Shown here piece after piece: positions 36,126 through 45,931 of a stretch of DNA of 64,000 nt. The position numbers and the translations under genes were made by a program. The notes beneath the pieces are model-generated. The model saw nothing but the letters and a program-made list of their open reading frames with translations, had not been told where the DNA came from and searched no databases. Every line of letters begins with the position of its first letter. Position 1 is the stretch's first letter. Source of the DNA: Undibacterium sp. KW1 (GTDB lineage Bacteria; Pseudomonadota; Gammaproteobacteria; Burkholderiales; Burkholderiaceae_D); contig NZ_AP018439.1 in assembly GCF_009937955.1 (NCBI RefSeq), positions 1,364,001 through 1,428,000 of the forward strand, written 5' to 3'.

Positions 36126-37733
36126 TTATTCTCCGCTGGCGACCCAGTCCGGTTGCTCGGTCAGTACATAATGGATCAGGGCATCGACGACCAGCGGGTC
36201 AAACTGCGTGCCGCTCCTGGATTTGATATAGGCAATGGTGTCTTCGAGTGACCACGGTTCCTTGTAGGGGCGGCGGTGCAGCAGGGCATCAAACACATCG
36301 ACTACGGCAACTATGCGTGCCGACAGGGGGATTTCTTCCCCCTTGAGTTTACGCGGATAACCCTGGCCATCAAAATGTTCATGATGGCTGCCTGCAATCT
36401 GCGAGCCATAAGTGAGATAGCTGACGCCGTCAACCATGGTGGCAGCGCGCGCCAATACGGTTTCACCTGCCAATGCGTGGTATTCCATGATTACACGTTC
36501 ATGCTTGTCGTGTCCACCCGCTTTGAGCAGGACAGCATCTGGCGTCGCTACCTTGCCCACATCATGCAAGATGCTGGCGATGCCCACCATTTCCATGAAT
36601 TGCGGCGTCAGGTCATCCGCAAAATTATTGCGCCGTTTGAGTTCACTGGCGATCGCATTGGTCAGCCTGCAAACTCGCTGTACATGGCCACCAGTATCGG
36701 TGTCACGAGATTCTGCCAGATCGGTCAGGGCAACCACCGAGGCTTCCTGGGCTTTTTGCAATTGCTCGTTGAGGTAGCGGTTGTCAAAGGCCGCAGCGAT
36801 GCGGTCGCAGAATAATTCCAGCAAATCGCGCTGCATCTGCCCCAGCGGCCAGGGCGGTGTCACCAATATGGCAAATTCATGGCCTTGCCGGGTGTGGATG
36901 AACAAGACATCGGCAGGGTGCTGGAACTGACTTTTCTTTTCGTTGAAGGCTTTTTCTACGATGGCTGTCCATTCGCAATCCTGTGGCAGTTTATCCAGCC
37001 CTGAGAAATCACTATAAGTACCAGTCGCCGCAATGATGCTGGCTTGCAAGCCACCGCCAGGATTACCAAGCGGGTTGCGTGAAAGGCATAAAACACCATC
37101 AGCACCGACATCCAGTATGGCACCTATCTGGTTCAGCACACCACTGGCAAATTCTTTCAAGGACTTCAACTCATACAAATTGGCAGATGCTTGCAGTATG
37201 CGTGTCAACCCTATGCGGCTACGTTCTATCGACAACAAGCCTTCATAGGCGCGCAATGAGGCTATTACCGTGGTGAACAGGCGCTGGGTAGTCAGCTCGG
37301 TCTTGGTTTTATAGTCATTGATATCGTAATCGACGATGACACTTTTCTCGGGAGCCTGGCCCGGTTGGCCGGTGCGCAGGACGATGCGCACCAGTTGATT
37401 TTTGAGTTCTTCGCGTATGCGTTTGACGAGGCGCAAACCGGCGTCATCGGTTTCCATGACAACATCGAGTAAGATCAGGTTGATGTCGTTTTCTCTGCTC
37501 AGAATGTTAAAGGCTTCGGATGCGCTATGGGCTGACAATATGTCCAGCGGACGCCCTTTGAAAACGATATTGGAGAGGGCCAGACGGGTAACGGCGTGAA
37601 TGTCTTCTTCATCGTCGACGATGAGTAGCCGCCAGGGGTGTGATTCAAATGAAGAGTTCAGTTGATCCTGTGACTTGTCATTACTCTCGTCTTCGATGAT
37701 CCAGTCTTCGTCAGATCCCTGTTCGTGATTCAT
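36126..37733 (-). CDS. response regulator REC-DUF3369-HD-GYP phosphodiesterase
   Basis: A 535-residue response regulator. The receiver domain is at about 34-155 (LLIVDDEEDIHAVT, phospho-acceptor Asp in LILLDVVMETDD near 91, and the conserved Lys region). A DUF3369 sensor-like part (about 165-310) follows, then an HD-GYP domain (about 325-530) with HDVGK near 392 and HHEHFDGQGYP near 455. HD-GYP enzymes hydrolyse cyclic di-GMP. The residues for metal and substrate are present, so activity is likely. The cognate kinase is not adjacent. Family recognition is from the REC-DUF3369-HD-GYP order. Confidence 0.9.
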   Translation of the reverse strand: MNHEQGSDEDWIIEDESNDKSQDQLNSSFESHPWRLLIVDDEEDIHAVTRLALSNIVFKGRPLDILSAHSASEAFNILSRENDINLILLDVVMETDDAGLRLVKRIREELKNQLVRIVLRTGQPGQAPEKSVIVDYDINDYKTKTELTTQRLFTTVIASLRAYEGLLSIERSRIGLTRILQASANLYELKSLKEFASGVLNQIGAILDVGADGVLCLSRNPLGNPGGGLQASIIAATGTYSDFSGLDKLPQDCEWTAIVEKAFNEKKSQFQHPADVLFIHTRQGHEFAILVTPPWPLGQMQRDLLELFCDRIAAAFDNRYLNEQLQKAQEASVVALTDLAESRDTDTGGHVQRVCRLTNAIASELKRRNNFADDLTPQFMEMVGIASILHDVGKVATPDAVLLKAGGHDKHERVIMEYHALAGETVLARAATMVDGVSYLTYGSQIAGSHHEHFDGQGYPRKLKGEEIPLSARIVAVVDVFDALLHRRPYKEPWSLEDTIAYIKSRSGTQFDPLVVDALIHYVLTEQPDWVASGE

Positions 37734-37903
37734 GCATTCCCCCGATCATTTGCATTGCAACATGATTTTTGGAAAATCAATCGAAATGAGTTTTGGTATC
37801 CTCAGAATTTATTATGCCAGCATTTTCCCTTCAATGCCTTCAGGCATTATTTTATTTCCGTGGTATTTGACAGACATTTACATTACCTCAAATCCAAGGG
37901 CAA

Positions 37904-38548
37904 CTAGACGGGGGCTGCGGCCTGCAGGTGTAGTCGATGCAATACCATATCCACTATCAATGTCTCGGCTTCTTCAAAGTCATTGTTATTTAATGGACTA
38001 TGACCCAGCACCAGGCTCATTTGTGCTGCAAAGTCAGCATACGACTGCGTCATCGCCCAGATTGAGAACAACAAATGTGTCGTGTTAACAGCAGCGATTT
38101 TGCCAGCCGCCATCCAGGCTTCAAAAACGGCTATATCTTTTTGCAAGAGCGGCAGGATTTTATTGCGCATGGTCTCGGCATACACAGGTGCCCCGCTGAT
38201 GACTTCCATTGCATACACGCGTGACCCCTGCGGTTGTTCGCGCGAGAAGCGCAGCTTGGCGCGTATGTAGTTTCCCAGTAATGTCGCCGGGTCTTGTCCA
38301 GGGTCGGCCAGTATGTTCATGCGCTCCAGCCATTGATCCAGCACCTGATCCAGTACCTTTTCATACAGGATTTGCTTGGTAGGAAAGTAGTACAGCAAAT
38401 TCTGTTTCGACAGGCCAGCCCGTTCGGCTATCGATGCCAGCGCCGTGCCTGCATAACCAGCCTCGGCAAATACCTCCACCGCCGCCTGCATGATGCGTGC
38501 TTGCAGCGCATCGCGTGAGCGCGTGAGTTTGTCCGGCGCTCTATCCAT
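37904..38548 (-). CDS. rutR: TetR-family regulator, RutR-like
   Basis: A 214-residue TetR regulator. N-terminal helix-turn-helix (about 15-62; IMQAAVEVFAEAGYAGTALASIAERAGLSKQNLLYYFPTK) and the RutR-type C-terminal part (GNYIRAKLRFSREQPQGSRVYAMEVISGAPVYAETM). RutR responds to uracil and controls pyrimidine use. It overlaps the end of the MocR-like gene by eight bases and both run away from the enzyme operon. The site TTTACCA-CT-TGGTAAA upstream of the first enzyme gene (40117-40132) matches the RutR consensus TTGACCA-N2-TGGTCAA in all but two bases, so I infer it as its operator. The naming is by similarity. Confidence 0.75.
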   Translation of the reverse strand: MDRAPDKLTRSRDALQARIMQAAVEVFAEAGYAGTALASIAERAGLSKQNLLYYFPTKQILYEKVLDQVLDQWLERMNILADPGQDPATLLGNYIRAKLRFSREQPQGSRVYAMEVISGAPVYAETMRNKILPLLQKDIAVFEAWMAAGKIAAVNTTHLLFSIWAMTQSYADFAAQMSLVLGHSPLNNNDFEEAETLIVDMVLHRLHLQAAAPV

Positions 38549-39983
38549 GGCGCTGCTTCATCAAAAAGGCTTTCAATGCTTCATCACCGCTGTAAGCGAT
38601 ATTGAAGCGGAACCATGGGTGCTCGCTGGTGCGCAGGCTGAAGAATTCGTCCGGTGCCAGCAAGATGCCTTCCTGCAAAGCCTGCCGTGAAATCTCGCTG
38701 GCACTCGCCTTGCTATCTTTCCAGCCTGCACTGATGAACATGCCACCGCGTGGTTCTGCCAGTGGGGTCAGACCTGCGGCCAATAACAAATCCATGCTGG
38801 CATTGCGTGAAGTTTCCAACTGGCGTTTAAGCTTTTCCAGCATGCGGCGGTACAGACGCGAGCTGATCGCGTGTAGCACCGCACGTTCATTGATTTCAGA
38901 TGTGGTCAAACCAGCCAGCATCTTCACCCTCAGCAGTTCACCTATCAGCGAATGCGATGCACAGACTGAGCCTACGCGCAGGGTAGGGGAGAGCGTCTTG
39001 GAAAAACTGCCTACCCGTATCACACGGCGCAAACCATCCATCGCTGCCAGCGAGGGTTCAGGGCGCGGGCATAGTTCACGATAGATATCATCTTCGACTA
39101 GCCAGAAGTCAAACTGTTCTGCCAAAGCCAGCAGGCGGTGCGCCTGCGCCTGGGAGAGGCTGGTGCCCAGCGGGTTTTGCAAGACTGTATTCACAAACAT
39201 CAGCTTGGGCTGGTGCAGCAGGGCCTTTTCCATCAGGCTGTCGAGGTTCAGGCCTTTTTCATCGCGGGCTATGCCTATCGGTATGCAGCCGTGATGGCGT
39301 ATCAGGGATAGCAGATTGCTATAACCGGGGTCTTCTACCAGCACAGTATCGCCGGGTTTACATAGCGTGCGCAGGATAAGGTCAAAGCCATGGGTAGCGC
39401 CATGGGTCAGCAAAATCTGTTCAGAATCAACACTGAACAATTCCTGCGACAGGCTGCTGGCCAGGTGCTGGCGCAGGCTGGGGAAACCCAGGGGATTGCC
39501 ATAACCACGCAGGCGCTGGGTAGGGATGCGCATCGATTGCTTCAGGGCATCCAGCAAAATATCATCGCCATACCACTCTGGCGGCAACCAGCCAGAACCC
39601 ACGGGCAGGGCGCTGGATACGCCAGAATACAAGTCGGGGCTTAAGGCATCCAGCGCGCTGGGTATGACGGCTTGCGCCATGGGCTGCGGTGTACAGGCCG
39701 GTTTGGTGACAAAATAACCAGAGCCACGTCGTGAACTCAGCAATCCCAGGGTGATCAGGCGCTCATAAGATTCCACAACTGTAAAGGTGCTGACCGCATT
39801 GCATTTGGCGAATTGCCGCACCGATGGCATCTTGCTGCCCTGCGCCAGGTCGTTCTGGCGCACCAGACGGCTTACTTCCTGCACGATCTGCTCTACCAGG
39901 CTGGCCTGGCGACTACGCTCCAGCGACAGTTGCGGCCAGATCGGACTTTGCTCTACTACCTGCTGTTCTTTTACGGCGTCCAT
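38541..39983 (-). CDS. MocR/PdxR-type regulator (GntR HTH + aminotransferase fold)
   Basis: A 480-residue MocR-family protein. The N-terminal GntR winged helix (about 18-85; LVEQIVQEVSRLVRQNDLAQGSKMPSVRQFAKCNAVSTFTVVESYERLITLGLL) joins a class I aminotransferase-like PLP domain (about 115-480; LLTHGATHGFDLILRTLCKPGDTVLVEDPGYSN, LVEDDIYREL, VGSFSKTLSPTLRVGSV with the PLP Lys). Start ATG 39983 has GGAG before it, better than the upstream frame. Such regulators respond to PLP or amino acids such as GABA, beta-alanine or taurine. It is divergent from the beta-alanine-type transaminase gene, so it probably controls it. Confidence 0.9.
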   Translation of the reverse strand: MDAVKEQQVVEQSPIWPQLSLERSRQASLVEQIVQEVSRLVRQNDLAQGSKMPSVRQFAKCNAVSTFTVVESYERLITLGLLSSRRGSGYFVTKPACTPQPMAQAVIPSALDALSPDLYSGVSSALPVGSGWLPPEWYGDDILLDALKQSMRIPTQRLRGYGNPLGFPSLRQHLASSLSQELFSVDSEQILLTHGATHGFDLILRTLCKPGDTVLVEDPGYSNLLSLIRHHGCIPIGIARDEKGLNLDSLMEKALLHQPKLMFVNTVLQNPLGTSLSQAQAHRLLALAEQFDFWLVEDDIYRELCPRPEPSLAAMDGLRRVIRVGSFSKTLSPTLRVGSVCASHSLIGELLRVKMLAGLTTSEINERAVLHAISSRLYRRMLEKLKRQLETSRNASMDLLLAAGLTPLAEPRGGMFISAGWKDSKASASEISRQALQEGILLAPDEFFSLRTSEHPWFRFNIAYSGDEALKAFLMKQRHG

Positions 39984-40116
39984 GCTTGCTCCTTGCTGAA
40001 CATAAATTGTGCAAACGCACGTAACTGTTATGTTCTGGCTACCAATACGGTTGGATGAAATTAAACTGGCTGTATATGTCATTACTGCATATGCTTATTT
40101 AGCATTTCAGCATATT

Positions 40117-40132
40117 TTTACCACTTGGTAAA
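40117..40132. promoter_or_regulatory. RutR-like operator before the pyrimidine operon
   Basis: TTTACCACTTGGTAAA is a perfect inverted repeat (7-bp arms, 2-bp spacer). It matches the E. coli RutR consensus TTGACCA-N2-TGGTCAA except for two positions. It lies 27 bp upstream of the aminotransferase start, with a divergent regulator pair on the other side. Binding by the RutR-like protein here is inferred. The same motif was not seen upstream of preT, the transporter or the hydantoinase. Confidence 0.65.
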
Positions 40133-40158
40133 TTGTTTTCAGTGTCAAGGAGAAGCCC

Positions 40159-41469
40159 ATGCTCAGCAAACAACAACTCAATTCCTACTGGATGCCTTTC
40201 ACGGCCAACCGTGACTATAAAGAGGCGCCGCGCCTGGTGGCCTCTGCCTCTGGCATGTACTACCGCGACCAGAATGGCCGCGAGATACTCGACGGCACGG
40301 CTGGCCTGTGGTGCGTGCCGCTGGGACATTCCCACCCGACAGTGGTGAAAGCGGTACAGGAGTCGGTAGCGACCCTGGATTACGCACCCGCCTTCCAGAT
40401 CGGTCACCCGCAAGCGTTTGAGCTGGCAGAACAGTTGATAGCCTACAGTGGCAACAGATTTGGCCAGGTGTTCTATACAAACTCTGGCTCAGAAGCTGTT
40501 GATACTGCCATGAAAATGGTGCTGGCCTACCACCGCAGCCGTGGCGAAGCCCAGCGTACCCGATTTATCAGCCGCGAACGTGGCTACCATGGGGTAGGTT
40601 TCGGCGGTATGTCGCTCGGCGGCTTGCCAGCCAACCGCAAACAGTTTGGCACCTTGCTGGCGGGCGTTGATTACCTGCCGCACACCCATAACCTGGAAAA
40701 AAATGCCTTTACCCGTGGCCTGCCAGAATACGGCACCCACCTGGCCGATGAACTTGAGCGAATTATTGCGTTGCATGACATCTCCACCATTGCAGCCGTC
40801 ATCGTTGAACCGCTGGCTGGTTCTGCTGGCGTCATCCTGCCATCAAAAGGTTACCTGAAACGCCTGCGTGAACTGTGCGACAAGCATGGCATCCTGCTGA
40901 TATTTGATGAAGTCATCACTGGCTTTGGCCGTATGGCAACGCCGTTTGCATCTGACTTTTTTGATGTCACACCTGACCTGATGACCACAGCCAAGGGCCT
41001 GACCAATGGTGTCGTGCCTATGGGCGCGGTGTTCAGCCATCAAAAGATTTACGACGCCTTGATGGAAGGCCCGGCTGGCATAGAACTGTTCCACGGTTAC
41101 ACCTATTCTGGCCACCCACTGGCGGTTGCAGCTGGCCTCGCATCGCTGAAAGTCTTCAAGGAAGAAGAGATACTGGAACATGCACAAAGCATGACGGCCT
41201 ATTGGGAAGATGGCCTGCATTCCCTGAAAGGCTTACCGCACGTCATAGACTTGCGCAACGTCGGCCTGATCGGTGCGATAGAGCTGGAATCCATGCCAGG
41301 CAAAGTCGGCGCACGCGCCATGGCCGCCTACAAGAAAGCCTTTGCTGAAGGTGTACTGGTGCGCACCACAGGCGACATCATCGCCATGTCACCTCCATTG
41401 ATACTGGAGAAAAAACACGTAGACCAGCTGTTCGGCAAACTGCACGACATTCTGAAACACCTCGATTAA
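40159..41469 (+). CDS. omega-amino acid:pyruvate aminotransferase (beta-alanine type)
   Basis: A 436-residue class III PLP aminotransferase. It has the omega-aminotransferase start ([20 protein letters not shown]), [16 protein letters not shown], the pyridine-ring Asp in [19 protein letters not shown], and the PLP lysine in [16 protein letters not shown]. In this operon it would convert beta-alanine (or beta-aminoisobutyrate) with pyruvate to malonate semialdehyde (or methylmalonate semialdehyde) and alanine. AAGGAG lies upstream of ATG 40159. It is the first gene of the pyrimidine catabolism operon, 13 bp before mmsA. Confidence 0.93.
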   Translation: MLSKQQLNSYWMPFTANRDYKEAPRLVASASGMYYRDQNGREILDGTAGLWCVPLGHSHPTVVKAVQESVATLDYAPAFQIGHPQAFELAEQLIAYSGNRFGQVFYTNSGSEAVDTAMKMVLAYHRSRGEAQRTRFISRERGYHGVGFGGMSLGGLPANRKQFGTLLAGVDYLPHTHNLEKNAFTRGLPEYGTHLADELERIIALHDISTIAAVIVEPLAGSAGVILPSKGYLKRLRELCDKHGILLIFDEVITGFGRMATPFASDFFDVTPDLMTTAKGLTNGVVPMGAVFSHQKIYDALMEGPAGIELFHGYTYSGHPLAVAAGLASLKVFKEEEILEHAQSMTAYWEDGLHSLKGLPHVIDLRNVGLIGAIELESMPGKVGARAMAAYKKAFAEGVLVRTTGDIIAMSPPLILEKKHVDQLFGKLHDILKHLD

Positions 41470-41482
41470 TCCGGCGGGCATC

Positions 41483-42982
41483 ATGACCACATATCAAGTC
41501 AATCATTACATCAACGGCGAACTGCATCAAAGCCTGCAGCCACGTTTTGCCGATATCTATAATCCTGCGCTCGGTTCAGTCCAGGGACAGGTAGCGCTGG
41601 GCAGCGAGCAGGACGTCAACCTGGCAGTCACCGCAGCGGCGAAAGCTTTTCCTGCATGGTCCAACACCCCAGCCCTGTCTCGCGCCCGCGTACTCATGGC
41701 TTACCTGAACCTGCTGCAACAGCACACCGATGAATTTGCCAATCTGCTGACCAAGGAACATGGCAAGACCCTGGCCGATGCCAAGGGCGAAGTCGCACGC
41801 GGCATAGAAGTGGTGGAATTTGCCATAGGCATCCCACAACTGTTGAAGGGTGAATATTCAGAACAGATCGCACGTGGCATTGATGCCTGCAGCATGCGTC
41901 AGCCGCTGGGTGTCGTTGCTGGTATCACGCCATTCAACTTCCCCGTCATGGTGCCGATGTGGATGTTCCCTATCGCTATCGCCTGCGGCAATACCTTTAT
42001 TCTGAAACCGTCCGAGCGCGACCCATCTGCATCCCTGCTGCATGCAAAACTGCTCAAGCAGGCAGGTTTGCCAGACGGCGTTTTCAATGTCGTACAAGGT
42101 GATAAAACCGTCGTTGATGCACTGCTTGATCATCCAGAAGTGCAGGCCATCAGTTTCGTTGGTTCAACCCCGATTGCGCAGGCAATCTACGCACGCGGTT
42201 GCGCCAATGGCAAACGCGTGCAGGCACTCGGTGGCGCAAAAAATCACATGGTTGTCATGCCTGATGCTGATCTGGACATGGCAGTCGATGCACTCATGGG
42301 CGCAGCCTATGGTTCTGCCGGTGAACGCTGCATGGCAATCTCGGTCGCAGTTGCCGTTGGTTCTGCTGCCGATGCTTTGGTCGATGCCATGGCTGCCCGT
42401 GTCAAATCTCTCAAGATCAATAACGGCCTGGTGCCTGATGCAGAAATGGGCCCGGTCATTACACATGCAGCCAAGGAACGCATAGAAAGCCTGATCGGCG
42501 AAGGCGTGGCAGAAGGTGCAAAACTTGTTGTCGATGGCCGCAACTTTAAAGTACCCGGACATGAACAAGGCTTCTTCTGCGGTGGCAGCCTGTTTGATCA
42601 TGTGACACCAGAAATGACCGTCTATAAGCAAGAGATTTTTGGCCCGGTATTGTGCGTAGTACGCGTACCAGACATGGAAGCAGCAGCAGACCTCATCAAC
42701 AAGCATGAATACGGTAATGGCGTTGCCGTATTCACTCGCGATGGTGGCACTGCGCGTGAGTTCGTACGCATGATACAGGTCGGCATGGTCGGAGTGAATG
42801 TACCCTTGCCTGTACCTATGGCCTTCCATAGTTTTGGTGGCTGGAAACGCAGCCTGTTTGGCGATCATCACATCTACGGCCCTGAAGGTGTACGCTTTTA
42901 TACGCGTGTGAAAGCAGTCATGCAGCGCTGGCCAGACAGCATTTCCAAGGGAGCAGAGTTTTCATTCCCTCAAAATAAATAA
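41483..42982 (+). CDS. mmsA: CoA-acylating methylmalonate/malonate semialdehyde dehydrogenase
   Basis: A 499-residue aldehyde dehydrogenase of the CoA-acylating MmsA subfamily. [38 protein letters not shown] is the NAD site; [11 protein letters not shown] carries the catalytic cysteine (about 285); [33 protein letters not shown] is the family C-terminus. It turns malonate semialdehyde to acetyl-CoA, and methylmalonate semialdehyde to propionyl-CoA, with CO2 release and NAD+. It follows the aminotransferase by 13 bases, which gives the last two steps of pyrimidine breakdown together. Length is as expected. Confidence 0.95.
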   Translation: MTTYQVNHYINGELHQSLQPRFADIYNPALGSVQGQVALGSEQDVNLAVTAAAKAFPAWSNTPALSRARVLMAYLNLLQQHTDEFANLLTKEHGKTLADAKGEVARGIEVVEFAIGIPQLLKGEYSEQIARGIDACSMRQPLGVVAGITPFNFPVMVPMWMFPIAIACGNTFILKPSERDPSASLLHAKLLKQAGLPDGVFNVVQGDKTVVDALLDHPEVQAISFVGSTPIAQAIYARGCANGKRVQALGGAKNHMVVMPDADLDMAVDALMGAAYGSAGERCMAISVAVAVGSAADALVDAMAARVKSLKINNGLVPDAEMGPVITHAAKERIESLIGEGVAEGAKLVVDGRNFKVPGHEQGFFCGGSLFDHVTPEMTVYKQEIFGPVLCVVRVPDMEAAADLINKHEYGNGVAVFTRDGGTAREFVRMIQVGMVGVNVPLPVPMAFHSFGGWKRSLFGDHHIYGPEGVRFYTRVKAVMQRWPDSISKGAEFSFPQNK

Positions 42983-43043
42983 TCGCTGTCACGAAACTTG
43001 CTTTTAGAAAAAAGTTAGTAAACCGAGATTGATTGGAGCCACC

Positions 43044-44402
43044 ATGTTGGAAGCCCTTAAGCATTTACCCCAGGCAGAAGAAAGTCAGGAAACGCTGCGT
43101 TCGCATTTCACTGATTTGAATCCGGCACTGAACAAGCGCCAGGCAGCGATAGAAAGTGACCGCTGCCTCTATTGTTACGACGCTCCCTGCACACGCATCT
43201 GCCCATCAGAGATTGATGTGCCCAGCTTTATCCAGAATATTGCTGTCGGCAATATCAATGGCGCAGCCAAGGTCATCCTCGATCAAAACATACTCGGTGC
43301 AAGCTGCTCACGCGTTTGCCCGACCGAGATTTTGTGTGAGCATGCTTGCGTGCGCAATCATGATGCAGAAGGTGCACCAGTCAAGATCGGTCTGCTGCAA
43401 CGCTTTGCGCTCGATAATGCAAAATTCGAACAGCATCCTTTCCAGCGCGCAGCCAGCACCGGTAAAAAAATTGCTGTCGTTGGTGGTGGGCCAGCAGGTT
43501 TATCCTGTGCGCACAGGCTGGCAACTCTGGGCCATGATGTCGTGATTTTTGAAGCCAAACAAAAGTCCGGTGGCCTCAATGAATACGGGATCGCCAAGTA
43601 CAAACTGACAGAAGACAGTGCGCAGCGCGAGGTAGAATTCCTGCTGCAAATTGGCGGTGTCACCGTCAAGCATGAGCAGGTACTGGGCAAGAACCTGCAC
43701 CTGGCAGATTTGCGCCGTGATTATGATGCTGTCTTCCTTGGCCTGGGCCTGAGTGCCAGCCGCCAGTTGGGCCTCACAGGTGAAGATGCTCCCGGCCTGA
43801 TGGCAGCGGTCGATTACATCGCCGAACTGCGCCAGGCAGAAGACCTGACTAAATTACCTGTGCCCAAGCAATGCGTGGTCATCGGTGCTGGTAATACTGC
43901 GATTGATATGGCAGTGCAAATCGCCCGACTTGGTGCGGAACAAGTCACGTTGGTGTATCGCCGTGGTGCAGAACACATGTCGGCTACCCACCATGAACAA
44001 GACATCGCCAAAGCCAACCAGGTGCGCATCGTCACCTGGGCGCAGCCGCAAGAAATCTTGCGTGATGCAGAAGGCAAGGTTAGCGGCATGCGCTTTGCAC
44101 GTACCAAAGAAGTCGGCGGCAAATTGCAAACCAGCGGCGCAACGATCGACATCCCCGCACAAGCCGTCTTCAAGGCCATAGGTCAATGCATGGACAGCAG
44201 CAGCTTGTCAGATGATCTGGCAAAAGACCTGCAAAAGCAGAATGACAAAATCCATGTGGATGCGCATTACCGCACCAGTGTATCCGGCATTTATGCTGGC
44301 GGCGATTGTATCGCTGACGGGCAGGATTTGACCGTACAGGCAGTTCAACATGGCAAGCTGGCAGCGCTGGCGATTGATAATGATTTGAAAGCGAAGGTGT
44401 AA
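43044..44402 (+). CDS. preT: NAD-dependent dihydropyrimidine dehydrogenase subunit PreT
   Basis: A 452-residue flavin/Fe-S subunit of NAD-dependent dihydropyrimidine dehydrogenase. Cysteine clusters CLYCYDAPCTRICP and CSRVCPTEILCEHAC hold iron-sulfur centres in the first 100 residues. Two dinucleotide-binding folds follow (VVGGGPAGLSCAHRL near 143, CVVIGAGNTAIDMAVQIARLGAE near 275). It channels electrons from NADH to PreA to reduce uracil or thymine. Start ATG 43044 has GGAG before it; an in-frame TTG at 43029 is less likely. It lies one base before preA. The layout is as in E. coli preTA. Confidence 0.95.
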   Translation: MLEALKHLPQAEESQETLRSHFTDLNPALNKRQAAIESDRCLYCYDAPCTRICPSEIDVPSFIQNIAVGNINGAAKVILDQNILGASCSRVCPTEILCEHACVRNHDAEGAPVKIGLLQRFALDNAKFEQHPFQRAASTGKKIAVVGGGPAGLSCAHRLATLGHDVVIFEAKQKSGGLNEYGIAKYKLTEDSAQREVEFLLQIGGVTVKHEQVLGKNLHLADLRRDYDAVFLGLGLSASRQLGLTGEDAPGLMAAVDYIAELRQAEDLTKLPVPKQCVVIGAGNTAIDMAVQIARLGAEQVTLVYRRGAEHMSATHHEQDIAKANQVRIVTWAQPQEILRDAEGKVSGMRFARTKEVGGKLQTSGATIDIPAQAVFKAIGQCMDSSSLSDDLAKDLQKQNDKIHVDAHYRTSVSGIYAGGDCIADGQDLTVQAVQHGKLAALAIDNDLKAKV

Positions 44403-44403
44403 T

Positions 44404-45678
44404 ATGGCTGATCTCTCGATTAACTTTGCCGGCATCAAGGCACCCAATCCTTTCTGGCTGGCCTCTGCACCACCGACTGACAAGGCTTATAACGTTATCC
44501 GCGCTTTTGAAGCAGGCTGGGGCGGCGTCGTCTGGAAAACCTTGGGTGAAGACCCACCACCGGTCAACGTCTCTTCGCGTTACTCTGCCCACTTCGGCAA
44601 GAACCGCGAAGTCATCGGCTTTAACAACATAGAATTGATCACCGACCGCAGCCTGGAAATCAACCTGCGCGAAATCACCCAGGTCAAAAAAGACTGGCCA
44701 GACCGCGCCATGATCGTGTCCCTGATGTACCCCTGCGAAGAAGAAAGCTGGGCACGCATCCTGCCACTGGTAGAGGCTACAGGCGCAGACGGCATAGAAC
44801 TCAACTTCGGCTGCCCGCACGGCATGCCAGAACGCGGCATGGGCGCAGCCGTAGGCCAGGTGCCAGAATACGTGGAGATGATCACGCGCTGGTGCAAGAA
44901 GTATTGCTCATTGCCTGTCATCGTCAAACTCACACCCAACATCACTGACGTGCGCGTACCAGCCCGTGCTGCCTTCAATGGCGGTGCAGATGCGGTATCC
45001 CTGATCAACACCATCAACTCCATCACGTCCATTGATCTCGACCAGATGATTGCCCGCCCCATCGTCGGCACCCAAAGCACGCATGGCGGTTACTGCGGCA
45101 GCGCCGTCAAGCCAATTGCTTTGAACATGGTGGCAGAAATAGCGCGTGACCCGGCCACCAAGGGCCTACCCATCTCAGGCATAGGCGGCATAGGCAACTG
45201 GCGCGATGCAGCAGAATTTCTGGCGCTGGGTGCAGGCTCGGTGCAGGTCTGTACTGCCGCCATGTTGCATGGCTTCCGCATCGTCAAGGAAATGACAGAT
45301 GGCCTGTCCCGCTGGATGGATGAAAAAGGTTATGAACGCATCAGTGACTTTGCCGGTAAAGCCGTCGCCAATACGACAGACTGGAAATACCTGGACATGA
45401 ACTATGCCGTCATTGCCGAGATCGACCAGGACAAATGCATACAATGTGGCCGCTGCTACATCGCCTGCGAAGACACCTCGCACCAGTCGATTGCGCAACT
45501 GATCGCCGACAATGGCACCCGCAAATACGAAGTCATCAAGGAAGAATGCGTAGGCTGCAACCTCTGCCAGATCACCTGCCCGGTAGAGCAGTGCATCACC
45601 ATGGTGCCCCAGGCGACAGGCAAGCCATATATGAACTGGACGCAAGACCCGCGTAACCCGCGTGCAGTGTTGAAATAA
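44404..45678 (+). CDS. preA: NAD-dependent dihydropyrimidine dehydrogenase subunit PreA
   Basis: A 424-residue catalytic subunit with a dihydroorotate-dehydrogenase-like TIM barrel (about 1-315; INFAGIKAPNPFWLASAPPTD, ELNFGCPHGMPERGMGAAVGQ, GGYCGSAVKPIALNMVAEIAR, GGIGNWRDAAEFLALGAGSVQVCTA for FMN) and a C-terminal two-cluster ferredoxin-like domain (CIQCGRCYIACED, CVGCNLCQITCPVEQC, about 345-400). With PreT it reduces uracil/thymine to the dihydropyrimidine, the first step. It starts two bases after preT stops and is clearly co-translated. The next 250 bp hold the second palindromic repeat element. Confidence 0.96.
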   Translation: MADLSINFAGIKAPNPFWLASAPPTDKAYNVIRAFEAGWGGVVWKTLGEDPPPVNVSSRYSAHFGKNREVIGFNNIELITDRSLEINLREITQVKKDWPDRAMIVSLMYPCEEESWARILPLVEATGADGIELNFGCPHGMPERGMGAAVGQVPEYVEMITRWCKKYCSLPVIVKLTPNITDVRVPARAAFNGGADAVSLINTINSITSIDLDQMIARPIVGTQSTHGGYCGSAVKPIALNMVAEIARDPATKGLPISGIGGIGNWRDAAEFLALGAGSVQVCTAAMLHGFRIVKEMTDGLSRWMDEKGYERISDFAGKAVANTTDWKYLDMNYAVIAEIDQDKCIQCGRCYIACEDTSHQSIAQLIADNGTRKYEVIKEECVGCNLCQITCPVEQCITMVPQATGKPYMNWTQDPRNPRAVLK

Positions 45679-45731
45679 TTGCTTGTACTTGCTGAATAGT
45701 GAGCGTATAAATTCTGCATGGGGAAGATTCA

Positions 45732-45848
45732 AAACCTTTTGAAAACCACTAATCACAGAGACACCGAGACACAGAGAAAGGCAAGAGAAATTCCTTGTTT
45801 TTCTCATGATGTTCTCTGTGTCTCTGTGCCTCTGTGTTGAGAGGTCTT
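45732..45848. repeat. CACAGAGACACAGAG inverted-repeat element, copy 2
   Basis: An element of about 115 bp related to the copy at 25841-25950. Arms: CACAGAGACACCGAGACACAG (start 45754) and TTCTCTGTGTCTCTGTGCC (from 45812). It lies between preA and the NCS1 transporter and has no protein-coding frame. It splits the operon physically, so a transcript through it can form a long hairpin. Confidence 0.7.
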
Positions 45849-45931
45849 TACTAAGCCCATCCATGGAATAAAGCTTGCTAAGAACATAGGCGTCATTGAG
45901 CGTTTCACATTCAACACCTGGAGAAGAGTAT

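Noticed and set aside
42164..42871. 235-residue open frame on the - strand inside mmsA
   Set aside because: Antisense to a clear dehydrogenase; Cys/His-rich sequence with no family and no ribosome binding site.
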